43,056 nt of DNA from Gammaproteobacteria bacterium (GTDB lineage: Bacteria > Pseudomonadota > Gammaproteobacteria > Burkholderiales > Nitrosomonadaceae): NCBI GenBank assembly GCA_030431985.1, contig JAUIIB010000025.1, positions 1-43,056 of the forward strand, given 5' to 3'. The notes under the pieces are model-generated. The model saw only the letters and a list, made by a program, of their open reading frames with translations. It was not told where the DNA came from and did not search any database. The translations under genes and the position numbers were made by a program. Within the stretch, counting starts at the first letter, position 1, and each line of letters opens with the position of its first letter. Below, in pieces: positions 26,607 to 35,034 of this stretch.

Positions 26607-27356
26607 TTATGTTTGCCGACATACTGCACAATGAGTATCTTTTCTGATTCGTATTGTGCGCCAAGTCATGGTTAATCCGTTTAACAGTTGTAATCGGCCG
26701 TTTAGTGTTGTACCAATATTGAGCAGAATCTTAAGTGTTTCGGCGGCTTGTATGCTACCGATAATACCGACTAAGGGAGAAAAAACACCCATGACAGAGC
26801 ATGGTGGGTCGTCAGTTTCTCCTTCGTTAGAATATAGGCAGTGATAGCATGGACTGTTTTGAGATCGTAAGTCAAAAACCGAAACTTGACCTTCAAAACG
26901 AATTGCTGCACCTGAAATTAGGGGCTTCTGGTATTGTACGCAAGCTTTATTGATGTTGTGACGTGTCTCAAAGTTGTCGCTTGCATCGATTACTGCATCA
27001 GACTCCGATACAAGCTGAAACAGCTGTTCATCCTGTAAATATTTTGAAATAGCAACTACATCAATGTCTGGATTAGCTTGGTTGAGGGTGTGTTGTGCTG
27101 ATTTCGCTTTGGAAAGTCCGGTTGCAGCGGTCGGATGAAGGATTTGACGTTGTAGGTTCGTGAGATCTACTGCATCTCCGTCACAAATAGTCAGTTTGCC
27201 AATCCCGCTTGCAGCGAGGTAGAAAGCCGCGGGTGAGCCTAATCCACCCGCGCCTACGATGAGTATGTGAGACTTAAGCAGGCGCTCCTGTCCTGATATG
27301 TCAATTTCAGGGAGCAGAATATGCCGACTATATCGGAGCAGCTGACGGTCATTCAA
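26607..27356 (-). CDS. moeB: HesA/MoeB/ThiF-family adenylyltransferase (MoeB-like)
   Basis: A 249-residue E1-like enzyme. It has the N-terminal RYSRHILLPEIDISGQERLL, the ATP loop ILIVGAGGLGSPAAFYLA, DGDAVDLTNLQRQILH, DASDNFETRHNINKAC and the zinc cysteine pairs CYHC and CAVC. MoeB adenylates the C-terminal glycine of MoaD in molybdopterin synthesis; ThiF does the same to ThiS. The close match to MoeB length and the absence of a rhodanese extension favour MoeB, though ThiF cannot be excluded. It lies 46 bases downstream of ctpA, an order common in betaproteobacteria. Confidence 0.88.
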   Translation of the reverse strand: MNDRQLLRYSRHILLPEIDISGQERLLKSHILIVGAGGLGSPAAFYLAASGIGKLTICDGDAVDLTNLQRQILHPTAATGLSKAKSAQHTLNQANPDIDVVAISKYLQDEQLFQLVSESDAVIDASDNFETRHNINKACVQYQKPLISGAAIRFEGQVSVFDLRSQNSPCYHCLYSNEGETDDPPCSVMGVFSPLVGIIGSIQAAETLKILLNIGTTLNGRLQLLNGLTMTWRTIRIRKDTHCAVCRQT

Positions 27357-27402
27357 AATATCAGCGATACAATCATTTGCAGGAATTGCTTTCTAATAGT
27401 TG

Positions 27403-28821
27403 CTAGCTGTCAGTGCTATCTGTTTTTTTCATGGGTGATGGAGTAATACCTTTAAAATAATTCATTGCCTGTGCAAGTAATTGGTCATCCTCGGATCCAA
27501 ATTCAATTGGACCGCTTTTTTTCTTATCTTCATCTTTTTCTTTTTTTGGTTTATTTGCTGGTGCATCAGCTGCTTTTTTCGCATCGACTTTTATTTCACC
27601 TTTTTGACCGTTTTCAATGTGACGGTTTAGATCAGCCTCACGTAACCGTTGATCATCGGTTGCTGATTCATCCAGAATATCTGGAGTAATACCGGTTGCC
27701 TGAATGGAATGGCCATTAGGTGTGTAATACAGCGCTGTTGTTAGTTTGATAGCAGTGTCATTACCTAGTGGAAGAACCGTTTGAACAGAACCTTTGCCAA
27801 AAGTTTGTGTGCCCATGACAACGGATCGTTTATGGTCTTGCAGTGAGCCAGCCACAATTTCTGAGGCCGACGCTGAGCCACCATTGACTAATGTGATCAT
27901 CGGAACTGTTTTAACCTCGGGTGGTAAGCCGTACAAATAATCTTTGCCGTGGCCACGAAGATAGTATTCTGGGTTGGCATGCAATCTCATTTTTGCATCT
28001 GCAGTGCGACCCTCGGTATAGACTACGAGCGCATTTTCAGGAAGGAAAGCAGATGAAACAGCAACCGCGCCATTTAGCAAACCACCCGGATCATTGCGTA
28101 AATCGAGAATGAGCCCTTGCATGGGCACAGTACTCTCTGAAAACAAAGTTTTAATGGCTTGTGCTAAATTCTCACCAGTATGTTCTTGGAACTGAGTTAT
28201 GCGGATATAAGCATAGCCGGGTTCTAGTAATTTGGATTTGACACTTTGAATTTTAATAATGTCCCGGATTAGATCGAACACTAAGGGCTCTTTCTCGCCC
28301 TCCCGTACAACTGTGATTTTAATCGCGGTTTTGGGTTTGCCACGCATCAGTTTGATTGCTTCTGTGAGTGACATACCTTTGACAGCTGTATCGTTTAGTT
28401 TAACGATTAGATCTCCAGTCTGAATACCTGCCCTAAATGCAGGGGTGTCTTCGATAGGCGAAATTACTTTAACCAGGCCGTCTTCCATAGTGACTTGGAT
28501 ACCTAACCCCCCGAATTCACCGTGGGTGCCGATTTGTAATTCTTTATATTCGTCCTTATCGAGATAAGACGAATGTGGGTCTAGGCCAACTAGCATGCCG
28601 TTAATCGCTTCTGTAATCAGACGTTTGTCTTCCACAGATTCTACATAGTCACTTTTTATGCGTCCAAAGACCTGTGCAAAGGTGCGTAGTTCTTCGATAG
28701 GTAACGGATGAAGGACTTCAGTTGAGTCCTTTTTGGCAATAGCGGAAAAATTCAAACTGAGCATTACGCCCGAGATTGCGCCAATAAAAATTAATCCTGC
28801 CTTTTTAATTATGTTGTTCAT
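27403..28821 (-). CDS. ctpA: C-terminal processing serine peptidase (S41, CtpA/Prc type)
   Basis: An N-terminal signal sequence or anchor (AGLIFIGAISGVMLSLNFSA) exports this 472-residue protease. A PDZ domain (about 100-175, GEFGGLGIQVTMEDGLVKVI) precedes the S41 core. The catalytic dyad is Ser318 in NGGSASASEI and Lys343 in TFGKGSVQTV, with Gln347. The tail from about 420 is lysine/acid-rich (KKAADAPANKPKKEKDEDKK). CtpA trims periplasmic protein C-termini and can regulate peptidoglycan hydrolases. It lies directly downstream of an EnvC-like hydrolase activator, a meaningful pairing for cell-wall turnover. Confidence 0.93.
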   Translation of the reverse strand: MNNIIKKAGLIFIGAISGVMLSLNFSAIAKKDSTEVLHPLPIEELRTFAQVFGRIKSDYVESVEDKRLITEAINGMLVGLDPHSSYLDKDEYKELQIGTHGEFGGLGIQVTMEDGLVKVISPIEDTPAFRAGIQTGDLIVKLNDTAVKGMSLTEAIKLMRGKPKTAIKITVVREGEKEPLVFDLIRDIIKIQSVKSKLLEPGYAYIRITQFQEHTGENLAQAIKTLFSESTVPMQGLILDLRNDPGGLLNGAVAVSSAFLPENALVVYTEGRTADAKMRLHANPEYYLRGHGKDYLYGLPPEVKTVPMITLVNGGSASASEIVAGSLQDHKRSVVMGTQTFGKGSVQTVLPLGNDTAIKLTTALYYTPNGHSIQATGITPDILDESATDDQRLREADLNRHIENGQKGEIKVDAKKAADAPANKPKKEKDEDKKKSGPIEFGSEDDQLLAQAMNYFKGITPSPMKKTDSTDS

Positions 28822-29012
28822 GATGCTATCCCCGTACTTAACGAATTTTTAGCGATAAAATTATAAAATATGGCTATATTAGACCAAAAAATCCAATTAA
28901 AAATCTGTACTATAGTGTTACTGATCATACAATAAAACTAAAATGCGTACGAAAGTGTTTTTTGTACAGTCCATTTGTGCTTTTTACTACCGAAAATAAA
29001 TTGTTTCATCTT

Positions 29013-30209
29013 TTACTCTATTTCGACCCAGGTTAACGGGTCAAATGCTTTACCCTTATATCGTAGCTCAAAATACAAGCCAGAATCGGGGTTGCCGCCA
29101 CTTTTGCCGACGATGGCAATTGTGTCTCCACTGTATACATTATCACCAACTTGTTTTAATAGGGCTTCGGTGTTGCCATATAAACTCATGTAATCTTGTG
29201 AATGATCTATAATCATGAGATTGCCAAACCCGCGCAGCCAGTCTGCAAAAACAACTCTCCCAGTGGCAATCGCCTTAATTTCGCTCCCTACAGGTGATTG
29301 TATAAACAAACCCTTCCATGTAACCCGATTACCGGAGCGTTGTTCACCGTAACGATTGACAAGTTTCCCGCGAACCGGGAAGTTAAGTTTACCTTTAAGC
29401 GTATGAAATGCATGATGCCGATTCGTTGAATCAGGCAGACGAGTATTGAAGTGTACTTCATCTTCATTTTCTTGTTGAAATATATCCTGAATTCCAGTCA
29501 CTAATTTTGAAATACGATTTTCGTCTAAGATAAGTTTGCTGACGGCATTTCGTTGTTGAGCTATTTTCTGAGATATGTGGGTAAGTATAATTTCGTGCCG
29601 TGACTTTTCTTGTTCGAGTTTTTGTTTTTGCTTCACGTAATCGGCTGTTATGGTCGCAATTTCTATTTTTTTTCTTTGAGTAGTATTTGTAAGTGACTGA
29701 AGCTGATTTAAAGTGTCGTGCAGCATGTCGATTGTGTCTGTATTTTGTTGCGATAATTGCTGAAAATAGTAAATGTTGCGTGCAATTTGATTTAGATTGT
29801 CCTGATTGAGCAGTATGCGCAAATAATTCTGTTCGTTTCTTAAAAATTGTTGAAAAAGTAACTGATTTAATTGTTCACTTTTTTCCTCTAAACTTTGCTT
29901 AAGCTGTTTCTGCTTGATTGAAATTTGCTTCAATTCGTGATCAATTTTTTGCTTATCTTCTTTCAGCTTGGTTAATGTACGATGAATATGGCTGATGGAA
30001 AGTTCGGTTTCTTGTAGTATATTCGTGGCATCTTGCTGAGTTTTTTCATGTTCTATCAGCTCAGATTTCAGTTTCTGGATGTGGTTGCGTAGGTTATCCA
30101 GTTGCTTTTGGTTGTTTGTTGCCAGAGCAGGTATAGTGAGCGACAAAAACACACAGATAAATACTAAAGAATTGAGTAGATGAATAATTAAAGATTGAGA
30201 TGATTTCAA
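29013..30209 (-). CDS. EnvC-like murein hydrolase activator (degenerate LytM/M23 domain)
   Basis: A signal peptide (IIHLLNSLVFICVFLSLTIP, then ALA) is followed by long coiled coils rich in K, E and Q (about 30-245), then a LytM domain (about 275-398). The zinc ligands of active M23 peptidases are missing: the usual HxGxD reads WKGLFIQ and the usual HLHFE reads GLYFELRY. This matches EnvC, which does not cut peptidoglycan but activates amidases AmiA/AmiB at the division site. It sits between gpmA and ctpA on the same strand, 191 bases before ctpA. The length is normal. Confidence 0.9.
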   Translation of the reverse strand: MKSSQSLIIHLLNSLVFICVFLSLTIPALATNNQKQLDNLRNHIQKLKSELIEHEKTQQDATNILQETELSISHIHRTLTKLKEDKQKIDHELKQISIKQKQLKQSLEEKSEQLNQLLFQQFLRNEQNYLRILLNQDNLNQIARNIYYFQQLSQQNTDTIDMLHDTLNQLQSLTNTTQRKKIEIATITADYVKQKQKLEQEKSRHEIILTHISQKIAQQRNAVSKLILDENRISKLVTGIQDIFQQENEDEVHFNTRLPDSTNRHHAFHTLKGKLNFPVRGKLVNRYGEQRSGNRVTWKGLFIQSPVGSEIKAIATGRVVFADWLRGFGNLMIIDHSQDYMSLYGNTEALLKQVGDNVYSGDTIAIVGKSGGNPDSGLYFELRYKGKAFDPLTWVEIE

Positions 30210-30267
30210 GTCTGGCTAGACAGAATTGTGATCAAAGTATCTATGCTGAAATGCTAATTTTAATAAA

Positions 30268-31026
30268 TTAATTAGCTTGCTCGGTAGACTTCCCCTGGCT
30301 TGCAACTTTTTGCATGGCTGCTTGAATTAACGATTGATCGCCAAGATAATAATTCCGAAGTGGTTTGAGTTGGTCGTTCAATTCGTAAATTAGTGGAACG
30401 CCCGTCGGAATATTGCAGTTCAAAATGTCGTCGTCTGAAATGTTGTCGAGATATTTCACGAGTGCCCTCAGAGAGTTTCCATGTGCTGTAATAATAATGT
30501 TTTTGCCCATCTGGACTTGTGGAGCAATAATTTCCTGCCAATAAGGCAAAAACCTGTCCACGGTGTCTTTTAGACACTCCGCTCTAGGAAGTTCGGCTTG
30601 AGTAAGGTTTTTATACCGTGAATCTGTGCCGGGATAGCGCTTATCTTCGATAGGCAACTCGGGAGGCCGGGTGTCATAGCTCCGTCGCCAAATCAATACT
30701 TGTTTATCACCGTATTGGGCGGCCGTTTCAGCTTTATTTAACCCTTGAAGCGCGCCATAGTGTCTTTCATTAAGGTGCCAAGATTTATAGACAGGAATCC
30801 ACATCAAATCCATTTCGTCGAGTGTGATCCACAGCGTGCGTATCGCACGTTTAAGCACCGAGGTATAGGCGATATCAAAAGTGTAGCCATTTTCGCGTAG
30901 AAGCTTACCTGCATTTTGAGCTTCCTCAATACCTTTGGGTGTTAAATCAACATCTGTCCAACCAGTAAATCGATTTTCTTTGTTCCAGGTGCTTTCTCCA
31001 TGCCGAAGAAGGACGATTTTTTTCAT
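30268..31026 (-). CDS. gpmA: 2,3-bisphosphoglycerate-dependent phosphoglycerate mutase
   Basis: Interconverts 3- and 2-phosphoglycerate in glycolysis and gluconeogenesis. The phospho-histidine is His9 in [20 protein letters not shown]. Other family segments are [43 protein letters not shown] and the second histidine in [15 protein letters not shown]. Length is 252 residues, as expected for GpmA. The C-terminal tail after residue 235 is variable in the family. The EnvC-like gene follows 58 bases downstream. Confidence 0.96.
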   Translation of the reverse strand: MKKIVLLRHGESTWNKENRFTGWTDVDLTPKGIEEAQNAGKLLRENGYTFDIAYTSVLKRAIRTLWITLDEMDLMWIPVYKSWHLNERHYGALQGLNKAETAAQYGDKQVLIWRRSYDTRPPELPIEDKRYPGTDSRYKNLTQAELPRAECLKDTVDRFLPYWQEIIAPQVQMGKNIIITAHGNSLRALVKYLDNISDDDILNCNIPTGVPLIYELNDQLKPLRNYYLGDQSLIQAAMQKVASQGKSTEQAN

Positions 31027-31409
31027 GTGTTATGTTGTTCTTTTGAAGCGTTGTGTTGTTCTTTCTTAAAAACGTAAAACTCCGAATTCTAACTGATTTT
31101 ATAGACTGGCGCAGCATCTATATGATTTTTGGAGTGAAATAATTATGTAAACTGAAAGCGATTCTGTATTTTCCGCAGCGCTTTGAGACGTAAGGTTATG
31201 GATGTAGGGTGCTTCCCGTAGTTTTTGCTGAGTTTCCTGTTGGAGAACAATCTGTGACTGATTCGGATATAGACATGTATGTATATAACGGTTAAAGCGG
31301 CAATAAATGATAAGTTTATGATGTGGACAGAGCTATTTTGCATGGATTCTGATAGAATTCTGGCCTAAATCTCTGGAGAAAAAGAAAGGAGAGGAAATAA
31401 AAGGTTTTT
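31027..31409. other. 383-base divergent intergenic region between gpmA and the rhodanese gene
   Basis: It contains no convincing gene. A minus-strand 66-codon frame (31343-31143) has one hydrophobic stretch but no ribosome site or recognisable family. Promoters for both flanking operons must lie here. A ribosome site aaaggagagg is at the right end. Confidence 0.5.
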
Positions 31410-31850
31410 ATGATGGAAGAATCGTCAATATTTCAGAATCATTTTTTGCTTAGAATAGAGAATATTTTCTTTGTGATTGCTGCTATTGTTAGTGCGGCGA
31501 TGTTGATCTGGTCTGGGCTTGTTAAGCGGGGCATTAAAGAGATCGATACGCAGAGAGTAATAGAGTTGATTAATTATGAGGATGCTGTGGTGCTTGATGT
31601 CAGGGATGATAGTGAGTTTGCAGCAGGTCATTTACCTAACGCTAAGCATATACCTACCGAAAAGATTGAAGATCGGTGGATTGAGTTGGAAAAATTCAAG
31701 GACAAACCAATTGTGGTGATTTATAAGAGCGGTATTCGTTCTAACCATGCGAGTAATGTTCTATATAAAAACGGATTTGAAAAAGTAAACAATCTTATGG
31801 GGGGGATTGATGCGTGGAAACGAGCAAGCCTGCCTATAGTCAAGAGATAG
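31410..31850 (+). CDS. Membrane-anchored rhodanese-like protein lacking the catalytic cysteine
   Basis: One N-terminal membrane segment (IFFVIAAIVSAAMLIWSGL, about 19-37) is followed by a rhodanese fold (VVLDVRDDSEFAAGHLPNA, KPIVVIYKSGIRS, NLMGGIDAWKRASLPI). The active-site loop, normally CxxGxRS, reads KSGIRS with Lys106 where the sulfur-carrying cysteine should be. Sulfurtransferase activity is therefore unlikely; a binding or scaffolding role is possible. It corresponds in position to YibN in the yibN-grxC-secB-gpsA order of proteobacteria. grxC begins 2 bases after its stop. Confidence 0.85.
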   Translation: MMEESSIFQNHFLLRIENIFFVIAAIVSAAMLIWSGLVKRGIKEIDTQRVIELINYEDAVVLDVRDDSEFAAGHLPNAKHIPTEKIEDRWIELEKFKDKPIVVIYKSGIRSNHASNVLYKNGFEKVNNLMGGIDAWKRASLPIVKR

Positions 31851-31852
31851 CA

Positions 31853-32110
31853 ATGAGCAAGGTAATCATGTATACATCGGGTGTGTGTCCATATTGTAAA
31901 ATGGCCGAAAATTTATTACGCTCCAAAGGTGTTGAGGAAATTGAGAAAATTCGGATAGATCTAGATCCAGAACAGCGTCGTGAAATGATGGGCAAAACAG
32001 GACGAAGAACCGTGCCGCAAATTTATATTGGAGCAAAGCATATCGGTGGGTATGAAGATTTGGCACGATTGGATCATGAAGGAGAATTGCTGCCCTTGCT
32101 GACCGCTTAA
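31853..32110 (+). CDS. grxC: Glutaredoxin 3
   Basis: An 85-residue dithiol glutaredoxin with redox site CPYC (Cys12, Cys15), the TVPQIYIG cis-proline segment and GGYEDLARLDHEG. It reduces disulfides using glutathione. The ATG at 31853 gives the usual N-terminus MSKVIMYTSG; a longer frame from 31814 runs inside the rhodanese gene. It sits 2 bases after that gene and 53 bases before secB, so the cluster is one transcription unit by spacing. Confidence 0.95.
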   Translation: MSKVIMYTSGVCPYCKMAENLLRSKGVEEIEKIRIDLDPEQRREMMGKTGRRTVPQIYIGAKHIGGYEDLARLDHEGELLPLLTA

Positions 32111-32163
32111 ACTCAATAGACTCAAGATAAATATATTTAGGATTATAGGATTGAATCAGAAAG

Positions 32164-32619
32164 ATGAATGCACAATCACAACCAACGTTTCATATAGAAA
32201 AGATTTATCTTAAAGACCTGTCACTTGAGATACCGAATGCGCCTGACATTTTTTTAGAGCGTGATACACCGCAAATTGATTTGCAACTGAATACGAAAAA
32301 TCAGGAGATCAACGATGGCCTTTTTGAAGTCCAGTTGATGGTAACAGTTACGGCGAAGATTAATGACAAGGTCATGTTTTTAGTTGAAACACAGCAAGCC
32401 GGTATTTTTAAAATAGGTAATGTACCAGACAAGGAAATGGCTCCGGTTTTGGGGATTGGTTGTCCCAATATCTTGTTTCCTTATTTGAGGGAAACTGTTT
32501 CAGACGTTGTGACTCGGGCCGGGTTTCCTCCCGTTATATTAAATCCAGTAAATTTTGAAGCAATTTATAATAAAAATCAGAAGTATGATTCATCAGAATC
32601 TGCGAATACAAAACAGTAG
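32164..32619 (+). CDS. secB: Protein-export chaperone SecB
   Basis: A 151-residue cytosolic chaperone that holds precursor proteins unfolded and delivers them to SecA. Typical segments are the N-terminal FHIEKIYLKDLSLEIPNAP, VQLMVTVTAKINDKVMFLVE, QQAGIFKIGNVP, GIGCPNILFPYLRETVSDVV and TRAGFPPVILNPVNFEAIY. All family features are intact. It lies between grxC and an SH3 protein in the conserved order that ends in gpsA. Confidence 0.97.
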   Translation: MNAQSQPTFHIEKIYLKDLSLEIPNAPDIFLERDTPQIDLQLNTKNQEINDGLFEVQLMVTVTAKINDKVMFLVETQQAGIFKIGNVPDKEMAPVLGIGCPNILFPYLRETVSDVVTRAGFPPVILNPVNFEAIYNKNQKYDSSESANTKQ

Positions 32620-32636
32620 CATTTGAAACGCTGACG

Positions 32637-33149
32637 ATGAAAATGAATAATCTGAATAAGGTTGAGTATATTTTTTGGCGCTTGAATTATCCGGTAAATA
32701 TTGCCGGTTTTCGTATACTCTGTTTGGCTGTTTTATTGTATATACCCCCTCATCATGCTATCGCCGATCTGGAATTTTTTTCTACGGCGAAGGACGCCAC
32801 ATTGATGTATGATGCGCCGTCAATAAAATCACGAAAATTGTTTGTGGTTAGTGCGCATTTGCCTGTTGAGGTGATTGTCAATGTGGAAGGATGGGTGAAA
32901 GTGCGTGATAGTAGTGGCAGTCTGGCATGGGTGGAAAAGCGTGCACTGAGTCAGCAGCGCTTTGTCATTGTAACCGCTTCTATAGCAGATATACATCAGG
33001 CTGCAAATGAAGATTCCGCATTAATTTTCCAAGCGCAAAAGCATGTTGTAATGGAGTGGTTAGATTCAAAGATACCGGGCTGGATAAGAGTGCGTCATCG
33101 GGATGGACAAAGTGGTTATGTTAGAGCCAGTCAGGTTTGGGGTTCATGA
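32637..33149 (+). CDS. Exported protein with two bacterial SH3-like domains
   Basis: The ATG at 32637 gives 170 residues. A hydrophobic stretch (AGFRILCLAVLLYIPPHHAI, ending near IADLEFF) looks like a somewhat long signal peptide. Two SH3b-type repeats follow: SRKLFVVSAHLPVEVIVNVE, GWVKVRDSSGSLAWVEKRAL and, in the second copy, WLDSKIPGWIRVRHRDGQSG, YVRASQVWG. Bacterial SH3 proteins of this kind often bind cell-wall material. The stop overlaps the gpsA start as ATGA, so translation is coupled. The specific role is unknown. Confidence 0.82.
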   Translation: MKMNNLNKVEYIFWRLNYPVNIAGFRILCLAVLLYIPPHHAIADLEFFSTAKDATLMYDAPSIKSRKLFVVSAHLPVEVIVNVEGWVKVRDSSGSLAWVEKRALSQQRFVIVTASIADIHQAANEDSALIFQAQKHVVMEWLDSKIPGWIRVRHRDGQSGYVRASQVWGS

Positions 33150-34135
33150 AAATTGCTGTACTGGGAGCTGGTGCTTGGGGGACAGCACTGGCCATCAGAT
33201 TATCGAAACAGCATCAAGTAACGCTTTGGACTAAAGACGAAAATCATTTATCAGAGCTTGTTGCGCATCGGGTTAATGTAAGTTTTTTTCCGGATTTTTC
33301 ATTATCGGAAGATATCGGGCTGACAGCCTCGTTACATGAAGCGTTGAGTGAGGCTCAACTCGCTTTGGTGGTTGTTCCAGTGGCTGGTTTTCGCGAAACC
33401 TTACAAGGTATTTCACAAACGGGTGTTGATGTGCCGGTTATCTGGGGGTGTAAGGGATTTGAGTCGGATGGCGCAAGATTGCCGCACCAGATTGTGGCTG
33501 AAGTGTATTCTGAGAGCTGCTTATGCGGTGTATTGTCCGGCCCAAGTTTTGCGGAAGAAGTGGCGCTAGGGTTGCCCACCGCGTTGACACTTGCATCTAT
33601 TGATGATCGATTTTCTACTGAAATGGCTGGTCAGTTGCATAGTAAGAATTTGAGGGTGTATACAAGTCAAGACATTATTGGTGTAGAAACGGGCGGTGCT
33701 GTTAAAAATGTTATTACAATAGCAGCGGGTATTGCAGATGGAATGAGGTTTGGTCATAATGCTCGTGCGGCGTTAATTACAAGGGGTTTGATGGAAATTA
33801 CCCGTTTAGGTATTGCGATGGGTGGGAAGAAAGAGACGTTCATGGGACTAGCCGGTGTGGGCGATTTGTTGCTTACGTGTACCGGTGACTTGTCTAGGAA
33901 CAGGCGTGTTGGGTTATTATTGGCGGAAGGAAAGTCTCTACAGAAAATTTTAAATGAACTCGGACATGTTGCCGAGGGTGTTCATACGGCGCGAGCAGTG
34001 TTACAGTTGAGTCAAAAATTCAAGGTTGACATGCCGATCACCGAAGCGATTTGCAGTATTTTGCATGATGGCATGCCAGCGGGAGCGGCTGTAGAAAGAT
34101 TATTGAGTCGCGAACCTAAAGTGGAAATTTATTAG
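33146..34135 (+). CDS. gpsA: Glycerol-3-phosphate dehydrogenase [NAD(P)+]
   Basis: Makes sn-glycerol-3-phosphate from dihydroxyacetone phosphate for phospholipid synthesis. The ATG at 33146 overlaps the SH3 gene stop (ATGA) and gives 329 residues. Motifs are the NAD(P) loop AVLGAGAWGTALAIRL, WGCKGFE, LSGPSFAEEVALGLPTAL, the catalytic lysine in GGAVKNVITIAAGIADG and GLAGVGDLLLTCTGDLSRN. The grouping with grxC and secB is classic in proteobacteria. Confidence 0.96.
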   Translation: MKIAVLGAGAWGTALAIRLSKQHQVTLWTKDENHLSELVAHRVNVSFFPDFSLSEDIGLTASLHEALSEAQLALVVVPVAGFRETLQGISQTGVDVPVIWGCKGFESDGARLPHQIVAEVYSESCLCGVLSGPSFAEEVALGLPTALTLASIDDRFSTEMAGQLHSKNLRVYTSQDIIGVETGGAVKNVITIAAGIADGMRFGHNARAALITRGLMEITRLGIAMGGKKETFMGLAGVGDLLLTCTGDLSRNRRVGLLLAEGKSLQKILNELGHVAEGVHTARAVLQLSQKFKVDMPITEAICSILHDGMPAGAAVERLLSREPKVEIY

Positions 34136-34281
34136 CAGCGGTTGTGTAATGGAGACTCATAATAGTTTTCATGGATGCTATCGAGTGATTTAATTGAAGA
34201 TAGTCTGAAAAAGAAAATAGCATATAGAAGACAATTTTTTGCGAATATGGATTTATTTTGTAACAGGAGTGTTGTAATCTC

Positions 34282-34310
34282 TTGATCTTGTGCAGATGGC
34301 TTAATATAAG
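34282..34310 (+). promoter_or_regulatory. Likely sigma70 promoter for the HU gene and downstream tRNAs
   Basis: The -35 TTGATC (34282-34287) and -10 TATAAG (34305-34310) are separated by 17 bases. The start of transcription would be near 34317, about 57 bases before the HU ATG. Confidence 0.6.
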
Positions 34311-34373
34311 TGCGTTTGTGCAGTAGTAGGTGCTTGTGATTGAATGACCAACAAACTTAGAAAGGGGAGTTAT

Positions 34374-34646
34374 ATGAACAAATCCGAACTCGTAGAAGCA
34401 ATAGCAAAATCTGCTGATATTTCGAAAGCTGCTGCTGGCAGTGCATTAGATGGAGCATTATCTGCAATAACGTCTGCACTAAAAAAGAATGACTCGGTCA
34501 CTTTAGTCGGATTTGGTACTTTCAAAGTGGGTAAGCGAGCGGCCCGTACCGGAAGAAATCCACGTACTGGCGCTGCTATTAAAATCAAAGCAGCAAAAGT
34601 TCCAAAATTTAGTGCTGGTAAAGCACTTAAAGATGCAGTAAACTAG
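34374..34646 (+). CDS. hup: DNA-binding protein HU
   Basis: A 90-residue nucleoid protein. [59 protein letters not shown] and [10 protein letters not shown] cover the whole HU fold, including the RNPRTG tip of the DNA-binding arms. The ATG at 34374 follows a strong ribosome site (gaaagggg); ATG or similar starts upstream do not fit the family. Two tRNA genes begin 16 bases after the stop. The order hup-tRNA-Val-tRNA-Asp-ppiD is seen in other betaproteobacteria. Confidence 0.96.
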   Translation: MNKSELVEAIAKSADISKAAAGSALDGALSAITSALKKNDSVTLVGFGTFKVGKRAARTGRNPRTGAAIKIKAAKVPKFSAGKALKDAVN

Positions 34647-34662
34647 CGCCCTTTATGTAACT

Positions 34663-34738
34663 GGGTGCTTAGCTCAGCTGGTAGAGCGTCGCCCTTACAA
34701 GGCGAATGTCGGCGGTTCGATCCCGTCAGCACCCACCA
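34663..34738 (+). tRNA. tRNA-Val (TAC), CCA encoded
   Basis: A 76-base cloverleaf from gggtgcttagctcagc to cacccacca. The acceptor pairs gggtgct / agcaccc, the D loop is agctggtaga, the anticodon loop is cttacaa with anticodon TAC, and the T arm contains ggttcgatcc. It begins 16 bases after the HU stop, so it is probably cotranscribed with HU. Confidence 0.97.
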
Positions 34739-34762
34739 GTATCAAAAAAGCTTTATTTGTTT

Positions 34763-34839
34763 GGAGTGGTAGTTCAGTTGGTTAGAATACCGGCCTGTCA
34801 CGCCGGGGGTCGCGGGTTCGAGTCCCGTCCACTCCGCCA
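34763..34839 (+). tRNA. tRNA-Asp (GTC), CCA encoded
   Basis: A 77-base cloverleaf from ggagtggtagttcag to ccactccgcca, with the acceptor ggagtgg / ccactcc, anticodon loop ctgtcac (GTC) and T arm gggttcgagtccc. It follows tRNA-Val by 24 bases. Confidence 0.97.
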
Positions 34840-34910
34840 GGGTTTCTTGCTATGTTTATTTGCTTGATGTCATATACATTTTTTGCAGTGTGTTATGGCA
34901 GCAACATCAC

Positions 34911-34954
34911 CGCCTCATTTGACCGGTCTGTGTTAAATGGGGCGTTTTCGTTTT
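34911..34954 (+). terminator. Strong Rho-independent terminator after the hup-tRNA unit
   Basis: A 13-bp stem (cgcctcatttgac / gttaaatggggcg) with two G-U pairs and an 8-base loop is followed by ttttcgtttt. Confidence 0.88.
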
Positions 34955-35034
34955 GTCTGCCTAATAGGGCATAATGCTTACTTTGTTGCTTGATTTCCAT
35001 TTGACTAACTTGTTGATAACGGATACTCATAACA

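Noticed and set aside
31143-31343. Minus-strand 66-codon frame with one hydrophobic stretch
   Set aside because: It lacks a ribosome site, has no family resemblance and lies in a promoter region; too weak to call.
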